Of a stretch of 64,000 nucleotides of DNA, positions 23,460 to 32,085 are shown piece by piece (position 1 is the first letter of the stretch; the number at the start of each line of letters is the position of its first letter). Below the pieces are notes generated by a model that was not told where the DNA came from, did not search any database, and worked only from the letters and a program-made list of their open reading frames with translations. The DNA lies in the NCBI GenBank assembly GCA_008015155.1, contig SSFA01000004.1, forward strand, positions 1 through 64,000. Direction: 5' to 3'. Source of the stretch: Thiothrix sp. Its GTDB lineage: Bacteria; Pseudomonadota; Gammaproteobacteria; Thiotrichales; Thiotrichaceae. Made by a program: the position numbers and the translations under genes.

Positions 23460-25268
23460 ATGACCGTGTTGAGTGCACAACAATTAGAGCGTATTACCTC
23501 CGCAGTCACGGATTTGAGTCCTGTCCAACTCGCTTGGCTAGGCGGCTATCTTTCTGGCTTGTCGATGGGCAAGGATAATGTGATCCCCTTCCCACAACGT
23601 AGTACCGCAGCTGTAACTACGCCTAATATAGCTCCTGTAGTACACACTGTTGCTACCGTAAAAACCTTAGTGCTGTATGGCACGCAAACAGGCAATGGCA
23701 AAAAAATTGCGGAGCAGCTCACTAATAATTTAAAGGCTCAAGGCGGCGAAGTAAGCCTGAGCAGTATGAAAGATTATCGCCCTCAACAACTGAAACAAGA
23801 GCAACGTTTAGTTATTGTCATTAGCACGCATGGTAATGGTGAGCCACCTGATGATGCCCGTGCCTTCTTTAACTTCATTCAATCCGCACGTGCACCACGC
23901 TTAGAAAAATTGGAATACACCGTTTTAGCTTTAGGTGATTCTAGCTATGACGAGTTTTGCCAAGCCGGCTTAGTCTTGGATACCCGTTTTGCAGAGTTGG
24001 GAGCGAAGCGTGTACTGGAGCGTGTCGATTGTGATGTTGATTTCGCTAAACCTGCTAAAGCTTGGCAGGAAAAAGTTTTAGAGCAGTTCAAACCAGCAAC
24101 TGAAGCTGCTAATACACAATTTACGGCTAATCCAACTGCGGAAGCGGTCAGTGAAGCACTGTACTCGAATGAGCATCCTTTCAAATCTGAGTTATTAAAT
24201 AGCATTAACTTAACCGACACCGGTTCTAGTAAAGAGGTGCTGCATTTAGAGTTTTCCTTAGATGGTTCTGGGATTAGTTATCAGCCGGGCGATATTTTAG
24301 CGGTGCAAGTGCATAACGAAGCTGCGCTGGTGGATGAGGTTTTAAAGCAAGGTAAATTTACTGGTTCTGAGCAGGTGAAGCTAGAGGGTACAAGTCTAGA
24401 TTTACGCTCTGCTTTAACGAGCAAGTTAGAGTTGTCTACGGTCACCAAGCGCCAGTTAAAGCAATATGCGCAACTGATTAGCCATACTGATTTACTAGCC
24501 GCTCTTGAGGACAAAGAAGCGCTGAAAGATTTCTTGTGGGCAGCGGATTGGGCGGATGTTTTACAAACTTACTCAGGTGCAGTCAGTGCTCAAGACTTAG
24601 TGGATTTATTGCGCCCACTACAAGATCGTCAATATTCTATCGCGTCTAGCCCTAATGCCCATCCTGATGAAGTTCATTTGCTGGTTAAGCGTGTCACTTA
24701 TGACTTCAACGGTCGCGAACATTTAGGTACTGCCTCGAATGGTTTAGCGCGCTTACAGGCCGGTGATCTGAGTGCTGTCTATATTAAAGAAAACCCACAT
24801 TTCCGTTTGCCACAGGATCCGCAAACCAAAATCATTATGGTGGGTGCGGGAACTGGGGTAGCACCGTTCCGTAGTTTCTTATTTGAACGCGAAGCACAGG
24901 GTTTGAGCGGTAACACTTGGTTATTTTTCGGTGAGCAACGCTTCCGCACGGATTTCCTCTATCAAACCGAATGGCAAGGCCTGCTGCAATCGGGTGTATT
25001 AGAGCGTATGAGTGTGGCTTTCTCCCGTGATCAAGCGCAAAAAGTCTATGTACAAAATCGCTTATTAGAAGCTGGTGCAGAGGTTTATCAATGGCTGCAA
25101 ACTGGCGCACATTTTTATGTCTGCGGTGATATGCACGGCATGGCTAAAGATGTGCATCAAGCACTATTGGATATTGCTATTCAGCATGGTGGTAAAACCC
25201 CTGAGCAAGCACATGATTGGTTAGAGTTATTAATTGCTGAGCACCGCTATCAGCGCGATGTTTACTAG
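23460..25268 (+). CDS. cysJ: Assimilatory sulfite reductase (NADPH) flavoprotein alpha subunit
   Basis: The protein passes electrons from NADPH through FAD and FMN to the sulfite reductase hemoprotein CysI. The 602-residue form from ATG 23460 begins MTVLSAQQLERITS and matches the CysJ N-terminal helix (LSPVQLAWLGGYLSG). A start four codons earlier is possible. Domains in order: flavodoxin (LYGTQTGNGKKIAEQL; STHGNGEPPD), connecting/FAD domain (RQYSIASSP), and NADPH domain (GAGTGVAPFRSFL; C-terminal residues RYQRDVY with the terminal aromatic). No cysI or cysH is in the window, so it is separated from its partner, or serves another hemoprotein. Confidence 0.9.
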   Translation: MTVLSAQQLERITSAVTDLSPVQLAWLGGYLSGLSMGKDNVIPFPQRSTAAVTTPNIAPVVHTVATVKTLVLYGTQTGNGKKIAEQLTNNLKAQGGEVSLSSMKDYRPQQLKQEQRLVIVISTHGNGEPPDDARAFFNFIQSARAPRLEKLEYTVLALGDSSYDEFCQAGLVLDTRFAELGAKRVLERVDCDVDFAKPAKAWQEKVLEQFKPATEAANTQFTANPTAEAVSEALYSNEHPFKSELLNSINLTDTGSSKEVLHLEFSLDGSGISYQPGDILAVQVHNEAALVDEVLKQGKFTGSEQVKLEGTSLDLRSALTSKLELSTVTKRQLKQYAQLISHTDLLAALEDKEALKDFLWAADWADVLQTYSGAVSAQDLVDLLRPLQDRQYSIASSPNAHPDEVHLLVKRVTYDFNGREHLGTASNGLARLQAGDLSAVYIKENPHFRLPQDPQTKIIMVGAGTGVAPFRSFLFEREAQGLSGNTWLFFGEQRFRTDFLYQTEWQGLLQSGVLERMSVAFSRDQAQKVYVQNRLLEAGAEVYQWLQTGAHFYVCGDMHGMAKDVHQALLDIAIQHGGKTPEQAHDWLELLIAEHRYQRDVY

Positions 25269-25300
25269 GCTCAGCACTCAATCTCTTAGATAAGTAGGGA

Positions 25301-25325
25301 AAAGAGGCTATTAAGCCTCTTTTTC
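25301..25325. terminator. Intrinsic terminator after cysJ
   Basis: AAAGAGGCT (25301-25309) pairs with AGCCTCTTT (25314-25322) around ATTA, followed by TTT. It lies between convergent cysJ and the glutamine-synthetase-like gene. The A-rich left flank makes it bidirectional. Confidence 0.85.
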
Positions 25326-25328
25326 ATT

Positions 25329-26702
25329 TTAAGCCAAGCGCAAATGCCAACGATGATCTAATTCACTCACCTGCGCATTAAAGTTTTCACATTCTTCTCG
25401 TTTCAAAGCGCTATAAATGCGCCGGAAATCTTCGCCGAAATACTCAGCAATAAAGCTCGAATTTTCAAAGGCTTCTAGCGTGTCATACCAGTTCAAAGGT
25501 AGGGTGTTGCTTTGCTCGCCATAAGCATTGCCTTCCGCAGGTTTGCCCGGGTTAAGCTTATTTTTGATCCCGTGATGTAAACCAGCTAATACCGCTGCAA
25601 CGGCTAAATAAGGGTTAGCGTCCGCACCTGAAGCTCGATGTTCCACATGCCGACTAGCCGCCGAACCGGTAGGCACACGGAAGGTCACGCTACGATTATT
25701 AATACCCCAAGTTGCAGCAGTGGGCGCATAACTATTCGCTTTAAAACGGCGATAGGAGTTCGCATGCGGAGCAAAAATCGCCATACTGTCTTGGACAGTA
25801 GCCGCCATGCCACCAATGCTATGCAGTAATAAGTCATTGGTTTCAGTCTCAGCTGTACTCATGAGATTGAAGCCATCCGCATCGTTGAGGCTTACATGAA
25901 TATGCATACCGCTGCCTGCGCGTTCGCTAAATGGTTTGGCCATAAAGCAGGCAATCATGCCATGTTGTTCCGCCACCCCTTTAATTAAGCGTTTGAATTG
26001 AATCGCTTCGTCTACGGCTTGCAAAGCATCTTTGCGATAGACCAAGGTGATTTCGAATTGCCCTGGCGCATATTCGGAAATGGCCGTTTCAGCGGGTAGA
26101 CCTTGAATGGCGGCGTATTTATAAATATCTGCAAAGAAAGGGCGCATGGCCTCCAAGTCATCCACGCTATAAACCTGTGTTTGGGTCAGCGGCAATTGAT
26201 TGCTAGCGGTAGCTGGCAGCACTTTGCCTTGTTTCCACGCTTCAGCATCCAGTAAATAAAATTCTAATTCGCAGGCTAAAGCGGGATGCAAATTATCAGC
26301 CTTGAGGTTAGAAATAATCTCAGCTAAGCGTAAGCGTGGATCAGCCGCAGCAGCAGGCATTCCCGCTACTTTATCCATACTCACTAAGACTTGTCCGGTA
26401 TTGGGTAGCCACGGGCATACTTTTAAGGAGTTAGACACAGGTTTGGCAAGGCAGTCCATATCAGCGACTTCCCAGACTAAGCCTGTGGTATCCACATCTT
26501 CGCCCAAGACATTTAAGGATAAAATCGAGCTAGGCAAAGGTCGCCCATTTAAAAACAAGGCATGCAACTCATGCGGGCGCAAAAATTTGCCACGCGCAAT
26601 GCCATTAATATCAGTCAAGATTAGGGCAATTTGGCTTAAATGCGGCTGAGCACTTAAAAAGCTAGTGACTTCAGGTGAACGGGTAGGTGCAGTCGGTTGC
26701 AT
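25329..26702 (-). CDS. Glutamine synthetase family protein (GlnA4/PuuA-like gamma-glutamyl ligase)
   Basis: The 457-residue protein has a GS fold. The beta-grasp N-terminal domain has TDINGIARGKFL. The catalytic domain has CELEFYLLD, QFEITLVYRKDALQAVDEAI, MAKPFSERAGSGMHIHVSL, the ATP site NSYRRF and RVEHRASGADANPYLAVA-type segments. It lacks the adenylylation loop and length of true GlnA. This resembles PuuA-type enzymes, which attach glutamate to amines such as putrescine or ethanolamine. The next gene upstream is a class III aminotransferase and then a LysR regulator, supporting an amine or amino-acid catabolic unit. The substrate is unproven. Confidence 0.82.
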   Translation of the reverse strand: MQPTAPTRSPEVTSFLSAQPHLSQIALILTDINGIARGKFLRPHELHALFLNGRPLPSSILSLNVLGEDVDTTGLVWEVADMDCLAKPVSNSLKVCPWLPNTGQVLVSMDKVAGMPAAAADPRLRLAEIISNLKADNLHPALACELEFYLLDAEAWKQGKVLPATASNQLPLTQTQVYSVDDLEAMRPFFADIYKYAAIQGLPAETAISEYAPGQFEITLVYRKDALQAVDEAIQFKRLIKGVAEQHGMIACFMAKPFSERAGSGMHIHVSLNDADGFNLMSTAETETNDLLLHSIGGMAATVQDSMAIFAPHANSYRRFKANSYAPTAATWGINNRSVTFRVPTGSAASRHVEHRASGADANPYLAVAAVLAGLHHGIKNKLNPGKPAEGNAYGEQSNTLPLNWYDTLEAFENSSFIAEYFGEDFRRIYSALKREECENFNAQVSELDHRWHLRLA

Positions 26703-26711
26703 GTCTAATCC

Positions 26712-28082
26712 TTAGTATAATTCTTGAATGAAAGCATCGAGGGTGTGAATAAGTTTATCAATATCAGCCACTTGAGTAGCAGTGCAGGCGAGCATCATAT
26801 TGTGAAACGGGGTAATCATGATACCACGATTGAGCAGATACAGATGGATGCACTGCTCCAATTCATCATCAAAGGCGAGTTCGGCTTCATGCCCGGTGCG
26901 TGGAGTTTTGGGGCTAAATTGAAATTCAACCCGTGAACCAATTTGCGTAATACACCAGGGTAATTGGTTTTTTGTGATCACAGATTTCAAGCCTTGTGCT
27001 AAATATTCCGCCTTGGGAATCATGTTCTGATAGGCTGCTTCAGTCATGACTTCCTCAAGATTAGCGCGCATGGCGCGCATGGTGAATAGATTAGCCGAAA
27101 GCGTAGTACCCATACCGCTATGTCCATGGCCGTCATGATCATCAGGGTGCGTATTACTTTTAAGCGTTTGCATTTGTTGGGCAACTTGCGCACTCACCCC
27201 AAACACCGAGCAGGGCAAGCCGCCTGCGATGGGTTTGCCTAGCACAAATAAATCCGGTTCCAGTCCAAAGGTTTTAGTATAGCCACCATAACCGGTTGAA
27301 ATAGTATGAGTTTCATCAATAATTAGCAGCGTGCCATGCTCGCGCGTTAAACGACGTAATTCGGCATGAAAGCCTACATCAGGTAACACCATACCAATAT
27401 TAGTCATAGCTGGTTCGCATAAGACAGCAGCTACGTCATTGGTTTGCAAAGCGGTTTTTAAGGCCGCCAGATCATTAAACTCCACCACCCGCATGTATTG
27501 AGTGAGATCCAAGGCTTGGCCTTTTAAGCCTTTACGGTGCACGGTTTTACCATTTTGCAAACGCACCATCGTTTCGTCTACTGTGCCATGATAGCAACCA
27601 TCAAAGACCAGAATAATTTTTCGTCCCGTGACCGCTCGCGCCCAGCGTAAAGCCCAGCGATTGGCATCAGTTGCAGTCGTCGCCACTTGCCAAAACGCTA
27701 AGCCAAAGCGTGCACTTAAGTCCCTACCCACCGCAATCGCATCTTCACTCGGGAGCATGGTGGTATAGCCTTGGGCAGCATGCTCAGCGATAACTTTAGC
27801 CACTGGTGCAGGCGAGTGCCCAAACATACATCCAGTGTCACCTAGACAAAAGTCTGCGTAGCTATGCCCATCCACATCTTTAAAATGCGCACCATTGGCT
27901 TCTTGTACAAAAAGTGGGAAAGGCGTTGACCAGTCCGCCATCCAATGCATCGGTACACCGCCGTATAAATATTGTTTGGCTTGCTCAGCCAGTTGAGCAG
28001 ATTGTGGGTGGGTTTGGGTGAAGCTTGCGGCTTCGCGTTGGGCAAGACTCGCAAGCTTTGTGGGAGAATAGGCTGGTGTCAT
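26712..28082 (-). CDS. Class III PLP-dependent aminotransferase (GSA-aminotransferase-like)
   Basis: The 456-residue protein has the class III aminotransferase layout: CLGDTGCMFGHSPAPV, TATDANRWALRWARAVTG, FDGCYHGTVDET (PLP stacking), LCEPAMTNIG, LIIDETHTIS (PLP Asp-like acidic in IDETH) and the Schiff-base Lys in LFVLGKPIAGG. It resembles glutamate-1-semialdehyde aminotransferases, but hemL enzymes have different flanks, so an omega-amino-acid or beta-amino-acid transaminase is likelier. It is nine bases upstream of the GS-like gene on the same strand, so the two form an operon. Confidence 0.85.
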   Translation of the reverse strand: MTPAYSPTKLASLAQREAASFTQTHPQSAQLAEQAKQYLYGGVPMHWMADWSTPFPLFVQEANGAHFKDVDGHSYADFCLGDTGCMFGHSPAPVAKVIAEHAAQGYTTMLPSEDAIAVGRDLSARFGLAFWQVATTATDANRWALRWARAVTGRKIILVFDGCYHGTVDETMVRLQNGKTVHRKGLKGQALDLTQYMRVVEFNDLAALKTALQTNDVAAVLCEPAMTNIGMVLPDVGFHAELRRLTREHGTLLIIDETHTISTGYGGYTKTFGLEPDLFVLGKPIAGGLPCSVFGVSAQVAQQMQTLKSNTHPDDHDGHGHSGMGTTLSANLFTMRAMRANLEEVMTEAAYQNMIPKAEYLAQGLKSVITKNQLPWCITQIGSRVEFQFSPKTPRTGHEAELAFDDELEQCIHLYLLNRGIMITPFHNMMLACTATQVADIDKLIHTLDAFIQELY

Positions 28083-28135
28083 AAATCTAATCCAATAGGC
28101 TAACAGTTCGACTATTTTCGCCGAATTGTGATCAC

Positions 28136-28987
28136 TTAAGCAAACGCCCGTTCAAGATAAGCGGCTAAACTCAGCGCTAAATGATTATTCGGAAGGTTCT
28201 GGTGATAGAGCGCAATGGAAAAATAGGGCAGTTCAGGTAGTTGACCCTGATGTACAATGTGTTTTTGACCCGGGCATTGGGTTTGTTCTAGCTGTGTGCC
28301 GACGCAAAGTCCAGCACTCACCATGGCTTGTTTAGCAATATCATCATCACTCACCACCACATCAACCCAATCAATTTGTGCTTTTTCTAAAGCTTCAATA
28401 GCGGTAGTACGGAAAATACAGCCTTTGGTAAAAGCAATAGGCAGCGGGCGCTTTTTCCACACGCAGCCGTTTTCTGAGCCTGTCCATAGTAGGGCTTGGC
28501 GGCTAATCACTTTACCACCACCCGGTTCGCGTTCGGTCGTCAGAATAATGTCCTGCTGACCTTCAGCGAATTGCTCTTTTAAGTAAATCGTAGGATTGGT
28601 AGTGAGCTTGATTTGAGCCTTAGGAAAGTCACGGCTAAAGTTGGCTAAGACTTGCGGAATATGCGGGTTAATAATATCTGAGGGCACACCCAAACGAATC
28701 TCCACCTCGTATTCAGGCGCAGTCATCCGCCCCCAGGCTTCATCATTCAAGGCGAGCAGTTGCCGTGCGAAATGCAATAATTGCTCGCCTGCTGCATTCG
28801 GCAATAGTTTTTGTACCGAGCGATCAAACAAAGACTGCTCAAGGCTAGTTTCGAGGCGCTTAATCTGCATACTAATCGCAGATTGAGTCATATTTAAGCG
28901 TGATGCTGCCCGCGTCATACTGCCTGCATCCGCTATCTGCACAAAGCTGCGTAAGGTGGCTAAATCAAAATTGCGGATGGGTTTCAT
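28136..28987 (-). CDS. LysR-family transcriptional regulator
   Basis: The 283-residue regulator has an N-terminal winged HTH (LATLRSFVQIADAGSMTRAASRLNMTQSAIS, about residues 5-35) and a periplasmic-binding-like effector domain. ATG 28987-28985 is preferred over the GTG four codons earlier, because AGGTGAG lies at a normal distance from it. It is 53 bases upstream of the aminotransferase/GS-like pair on the same strand and probably controls it. It is also divergent from the DUF1127 gene at 29123. Confidence 0.88.
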   Translation of the reverse strand: MKPIRNFDLATLRSFVQIADAGSMTRAASRLNMTQSAISMQIKRLETSLEQSLFDRSVQKLLPNAAGEQLLHFARQLLALNDEAWGRMTAPEYEVEIRLGVPSDIINPHIPQVLANFSRDFPKAQIKLTTNPTIYLKEQFAEGQQDIILTTEREPGGGKVISRQALLWTGSENGCVWKKRPLPIAFTKGCIFRTTAIEALEKAQIDWVDVVVSDDDIAKQAMVSAGLCVGTQLEQTQCPGQKHIVHQGQLPELPYFSIALYHQNLPNNHLALSLAAYLERAFA

Positions 28988-29122
28988 AAAATCACTCACC
29001 TATCAAAATCCGTGAAAAGCTACTTCAAAATTATTCGTTTTATTAATAGATAACTGCTCTGCTAAAGTCAATATAAGTTAAGTAATAACTAATTTATTTC
29101 ACAAATATTGATAGGTGTTCTA

Positions 29123-29404
29123 ATGAAACTGTATAGCATATTGGCAAGTATTCCGCTTGGAAACTGGGAAGGAACAAGCTTTGAGCAGCTTATTGAGAGG
29201 TTTAAGCAATGGCAAACAGTGCAAGCTCTCAAGCATCAAGTTGCTAAAGAGCGGAGTGAGTTAGCTGATTTACCGGACTATATCTTGAAAGATATTGGGT
29301 TGAGTGCGGGGGATGTCTACTTAGAAAGCCAGCGAAGTATCGATGATTTACCAGAGTATCGCGTACAACGGGCTTTGCGTCATGCCAAGGGTTGCAGGTA
29401 TTAA
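29123..29404 (+). CDS. DUF1127 domain protein
   Basis: The 93-residue protein has a DUF1127 core: ELADLPDYILKDIGLSAGDVYLES at about residues 49-72. Typical DUF1127 proteins are only about 45-60 residues, so this one carries an extra N-terminal half. In other bacteria they act as small RNA-binding or phosphate/stress-related regulators. ATG 29123 has AGGTG upstream; an earlier TTG has none. It is divergent from a LysR gene and precedes a LysE-type exporter gene by 56 bases. Confidence 0.8.
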   Translation: MKLYSILASIPLGNWEGTSFEQLIERFKQWQTVQALKHQVAKERSELADLPDYILKDIGLSAGDVYLESQRSIDDLPEYRVQRALRHAKGCRY

Positions 29405-29460
29405 GCGAGTTAAACCTGCTATGCTTAGGCTAATTACAGATAATTTGGCTGAGGTAGCTC

Positions 29461-30075
29461 GTGTTAACGCTCAATTTTCTTCTTACTTCTTTGATTGTAG
29501 TGCTAATTCCAGGGCCCGGTGTGCTCTTTACGGTCACAACTGGGCTAATGCAAGGACGGACGGCTAGCTTATATGCCGCGCTTGGTTGTACTTTAGGGAT
29601 AGTGCCACATTTGTTAGCCAGTATTTTAGGCTTGGCAGCGCTCTTACATGTGAGTGCGGTTGCTTTTCAGGTTTTAAAATTTGCTGGGGTCGCTTATTTA
29701 TTATATTTAGCCTATTTAACGTGGCGCGATCGGGATGCTTTCAAGTTTGATAGCCAACCGAGTCAAGCGCAAGCTAGCAGTTTGGTATTGAAAGCGTTTT
29801 TAATGAATATCCTCAATCCCAAGTTGTCTATTTTCTTTTTAGCTTTCTTACCGCAGTTTGTTAATCCAGAGATGGGTTCAGTCTTGGGGCAAATGTTGCT
29901 ATTAAGCGCAATCTTTATGCTGATGACCTTTTTAGTGTTCGTGGGCTACGGCTTATTAGCCAATTCTTTTCGGCAGCTTGTTCTGCAATCAGTACGTGTA
30001 CAAAATATCTTGCGCCGTAGTTTTGCAGCAGCTTTTGCGGGTTTAGGCATTAATTTAGCTTTTTCTGGACGTTAA
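29461..30075 (+). CDS. LysE/RhtB-family amino acid exporter
   Basis: The 204-residue inner-membrane protein has about six hydrophobic helices. The N-terminal family motif LIPGPGVLFTVTTGLMQGR and the mid-protein segment KAFLMNILNPKLSIFFLAFLPQFV identify the LysE/RhtB exporter family. It probably exports an amino acid or homoserine-like compound. The start is GTG 29461 with GAGGT upstream. Confidence 0.9.
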   Translation: MLTLNFLLTSLIVVLIPGPGVLFTVTTGLMQGRTASLYAALGCTLGIVPHLLASILGLAALLHVSAVAFQVLKFAGVAYLLYLAYLTWRDRDAFKFDSQPSQAQASSLVLKAFLMNILNPKLSIFFLAFLPQFVNPEMGSVLGQMLLLSAIFMLMTFLVFVGYGLLANSFRQLVLQSVRVQNILRRSFAAAFAGLGINLAFSGR

Positions 30076-30149
30076 GCAAGCAGGAGCGCTTGTATCTAAA
30101 TGACGCAAATAAATTACTTTATTATCTTATTTAAATCAGAGGCTTACTT

Positions 30150-30171
30150 AGAGGGATAGACAAATCCCTCT
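30150..30171 (+). terminator. Probable terminator of the LysE-type exporter gene
   Basis: AGAGGGAT (30150-30157) pairs with ATCCCTCT (30164-30171) over six bases, followed by a T/C-rich stretch. It separates this gene from the sox operon. Confidence 0.6.
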
Positions 30172-30287
30172 TGTCCTTCTCTTTAGAGATAGGGATTTGA
30201 CCCACCTATATTTAGCTGTTATTAATATCTATTACTCATTTGATATTTTTCAGTCATGATGAATAGCCGCTAGGAGGAGGTGGTATA

Positions 30288-30434
30288 ATGAGTCTGTCGA
30301 CTGCTGCCCATTTTTCTAGCTCTTATTTCTTACCTAGTTTTGATGACTCTGATCGAGTTATTCGCCGTATTTTCTTTTTAGTTTTAAAATCTAATAACAA
30401 TCTCAACCTAGCAAACACACAGGAGATGCTATGA
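30288..30434 (+). CDS. 48-residue ORF coupled to soxY (leader or small protein)
   Basis: The ATG at 30288 is preceded by an exceptionally strong ribosome site, AGGAGGAGGTGG (30272-30283). The frame encodes 48 residues, begins MSLSTAAHFSSSYFLPSF, contains DDSDRVIRRIFFLVLK, and ends with TGA at 30432-30434, overlapping the ATG of soxY (30431). Such an ATGA overlap indicates translational coupling. No family was recognised. TATAAT at 30284-30289 overlaps the start, so a promoter rather than a gene is an alternative reading. The 355 bases between the exporter gene and soxY contain only this ORF and the exporter's terminator. Confidence 0.5.
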   Translation: MSLSTAAHFSSSYFLPSFDDSDRVIRRIFFLVLKSNNNLNLANTQEML

Positions 30435-30898
30435 AACGGAGAAGGTTTCTCTCTCATACCCTAGCGCTGAGCGCAACAGGGGTTGCCCTGAGCAGTGGCT
30501 TAGTCAGCCCTAGTTTAGTATTCGCTGCCGAAGAACCGGCTACGAATCCCTTTGCAGCCAAAACGCTCGACGAAGTTTTGAAAATGATTAATGCGGTTGA
30601 TGCTAAGCCTTCCACCGATGTACAAATTAAAGCACCAGAAATTGCCGAAAATGGTGCAGTCGTTCCTTTAACGGTTAGTTCATCGATGGAAGGAGTGACG
30701 GGTATTAGTATTGTTGTTGCGAATAATCCCACTCCATTAGCAGCGACGTTTACGTTGCCGGAGGGAACCAAAGCTGAAGTATCCACGCGCATCAAAATGG
30801 CAAAGACCTCAGAAGTGATGGCTTTAGTACAAACGAAAGAAGGTTTGTTTAGTGCTAAGCAAGAAATCAAAGTCACCATCGGCGGCTGTGGCGGTTAA
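30431..30898 (+). CDS. soxY: Thiosulfate-oxidation sulfur carrier protein SoxY
   Basis: SoxY carries sulfur intermediates covalently on a C-terminal cysteine in the periplasm. The 155-residue protein has a twin-arginine signal (MKRRRFLSHTLALSA) cut near residue 33, an Ig-like domain, and the diagnostic flexible tail ending GGCGG that holds the carrier Cys. It is secreted folded, probably as a complex with SoxZ, whose gene follows 15 bases later. The ATG overlaps the stop of a 48-residue ORF. Confidence 0.95.
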   Translation: MKRRRFLSHTLALSATGVALSSGLVSPSLVFAAEEPATNPFAAKTLDEVLKMINAVDAKPSTDVQIKAPEIAENGAVVPLTVSSSMEGVTGISIVVANNPTPLAATFTLPEGTKAEVSTRIKMAKTSEVMALVQTKEGLFSAKQEIKVTIGGCGG

Positions 30899-30913
30899 TC
30901 AGGAGAGTTCAGG

Positions 30914-31225
30914 ATGGCAAGTGTAAAACTGAAAGCAAAAGTACTCGAAGGCGGTCTAGTGGAAGTCAAAGCTTTAATGACTCATCCGATGGAAACCGGC
31001 CTACGTAAAGATTCAGCCACGGGTGAGTTAGTGCCAGCGCATTACATCACGGAAGTAGTCGTCACTGCGAATGATAAGGAAGTCTTGAAAACTAACTGGG
31101 GTGGTTCAGTTTCAAAGAATCCCTATCTAGCCTTTAATTATAAAGGTGCAGCGGGTGACAAGGTTAAATTAACTTGGAAAGACAATAAAGACGCTACGGA
31201 TTCTGCGGAGTTGACCGTGGAGTAG
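30914..31225 (+). CDS. soxZ: Thiosulfate-oxidation protein SoxZ
   Basis: The 103-residue protein is the partner of SoxY in the SoxYZ sulfur carrier. Features: THPMETGLRKDSATGELVPAHYI and NPYLAFNYKGAAGDKVKLTW, conserved in SoxZ. It has no signal peptide and is expected to be exported with SoxY by the Tat system. The AGGAGAG ribosome site lies in the short gap after soxY. Confidence 0.95.
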   Translation: MASVKLKAKVLEGGLVEVKALMTHPMETGLRKDSATGELVPAHYITEVVVTANDKEVLKTNWGGSVSKNPYLAFNYKGAAGDKVKLTWKDNKDATDSAELTVE

Positions 31226-31256
31226 TTTGGCTCTAACGCTAGGAGAGGAGCGTACT

Positions 31257-32075
31257 ATGAAAAATGTATTACTACCCGGACTGCTCATCAGCAGTCTAGC
31301 TCTAACGGCTGTCTATGCGGCAGAAGAGCCTAATGCCGATGCATACCGCGAAATGACTTATGGAGATCGAGATGCTAATCCGGCTTTATTAGTCGTGGAT
31401 CGTGGCGAGGAATTGTTTAAGGAAAAGCGCGGCCCCAAAGCTGTCTCTATGGAAGAATGTGATTTTGGTTTAGGTAAAGGCGTGGTGAAAGGGGTTTATG
31501 CTGAGTTGCCACGTTATTTCCAAGACACCGATCGTGTACAGGATTTAGAGTCGCGCATGATTACCTGTATGACCACAGTGCAAGGTTTTGATGAGGCCGA
31601 GTTGAAGAAAAAAACTTATGCCAATGAAAAAGCCAATGAAGACAATACTGATTTAGAAGCCATTGCGGTGTATATCGCTTCCCAATCGGATGGGATGAAA
31701 ATCAACCCACCAACGGCGCATCCTAAAGAGCAGGAAATGATTAAAGTGGGTGAAGCTCTCTTTTATCACCGGACTGGCCCTTTAGACTTCTCGTGTGCCT
31801 CTTGTCATGGCGCTGATCAGAAGCGGATTCGTCTGCAAAATCTGGGTAATTTCTCTAAAGCCGGTAAGGATGCACAAAAAGCCATTGGCGGCTGGCCGAC
31901 TTATCGGGTTTCACATGCAGCCGTGCGCACTATGCAACATCGGATTTGGGATTGTGAAGGACAAATGCGTTTACCGGATACCGAATACGGTGCGCCTTTA
32001 AGTGTGGCTTTAATTGCCTATCTGACCGCGCAAGCCAAAGACGGTACTTATGTTTTACCCGGCATGTCACGGTAA
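31257..32075 (+). CDS. soxA: L-cysteine S-thiosulfotransferase subunit SoxA (c-type cytochrome)
   Basis: With SoxX it oxidatively attaches thiosulfate to the SoxY cysteine. The 272-residue protein from ATG 31257 (GGAGAGGAG upstream) has a Sec signal peptide cut after VYAA. It has a single heme site CASCH (residues 180-184) and the active-site heme-ligand Cys in WDCEGQM (Cys233). The N-terminal domain keeps Cys68 and Cys104 but has no CxxCH, so it is a mono-heme type SoxA. It is 31 bases after soxZ. Confidence 0.94.
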   Translation: MKNVLLPGLLISSLALTAVYAAEEPNADAYREMTYGDRDANPALLVVDRGEELFKEKRGPKAVSMEECDFGLGKGVVKGVYAELPRYFQDTDRVQDLESRMITCMTTVQGFDEAELKKKTYANEKANEDNTDLEAIAVYIASQSDGMKINPPTAHPKEQEMIKVGEALFYHRTGPLDFSCASCHGADQKRIRLQNLGNFSKAGKDAQKAIGGWPTYRVSHAAVRTMQHRIWDCEGQMRLPDTEYGAPLSVALIAYLTAQAKDGTYVLPGMSR

Positions 32076-32085
32076 GGAGTAGGCA

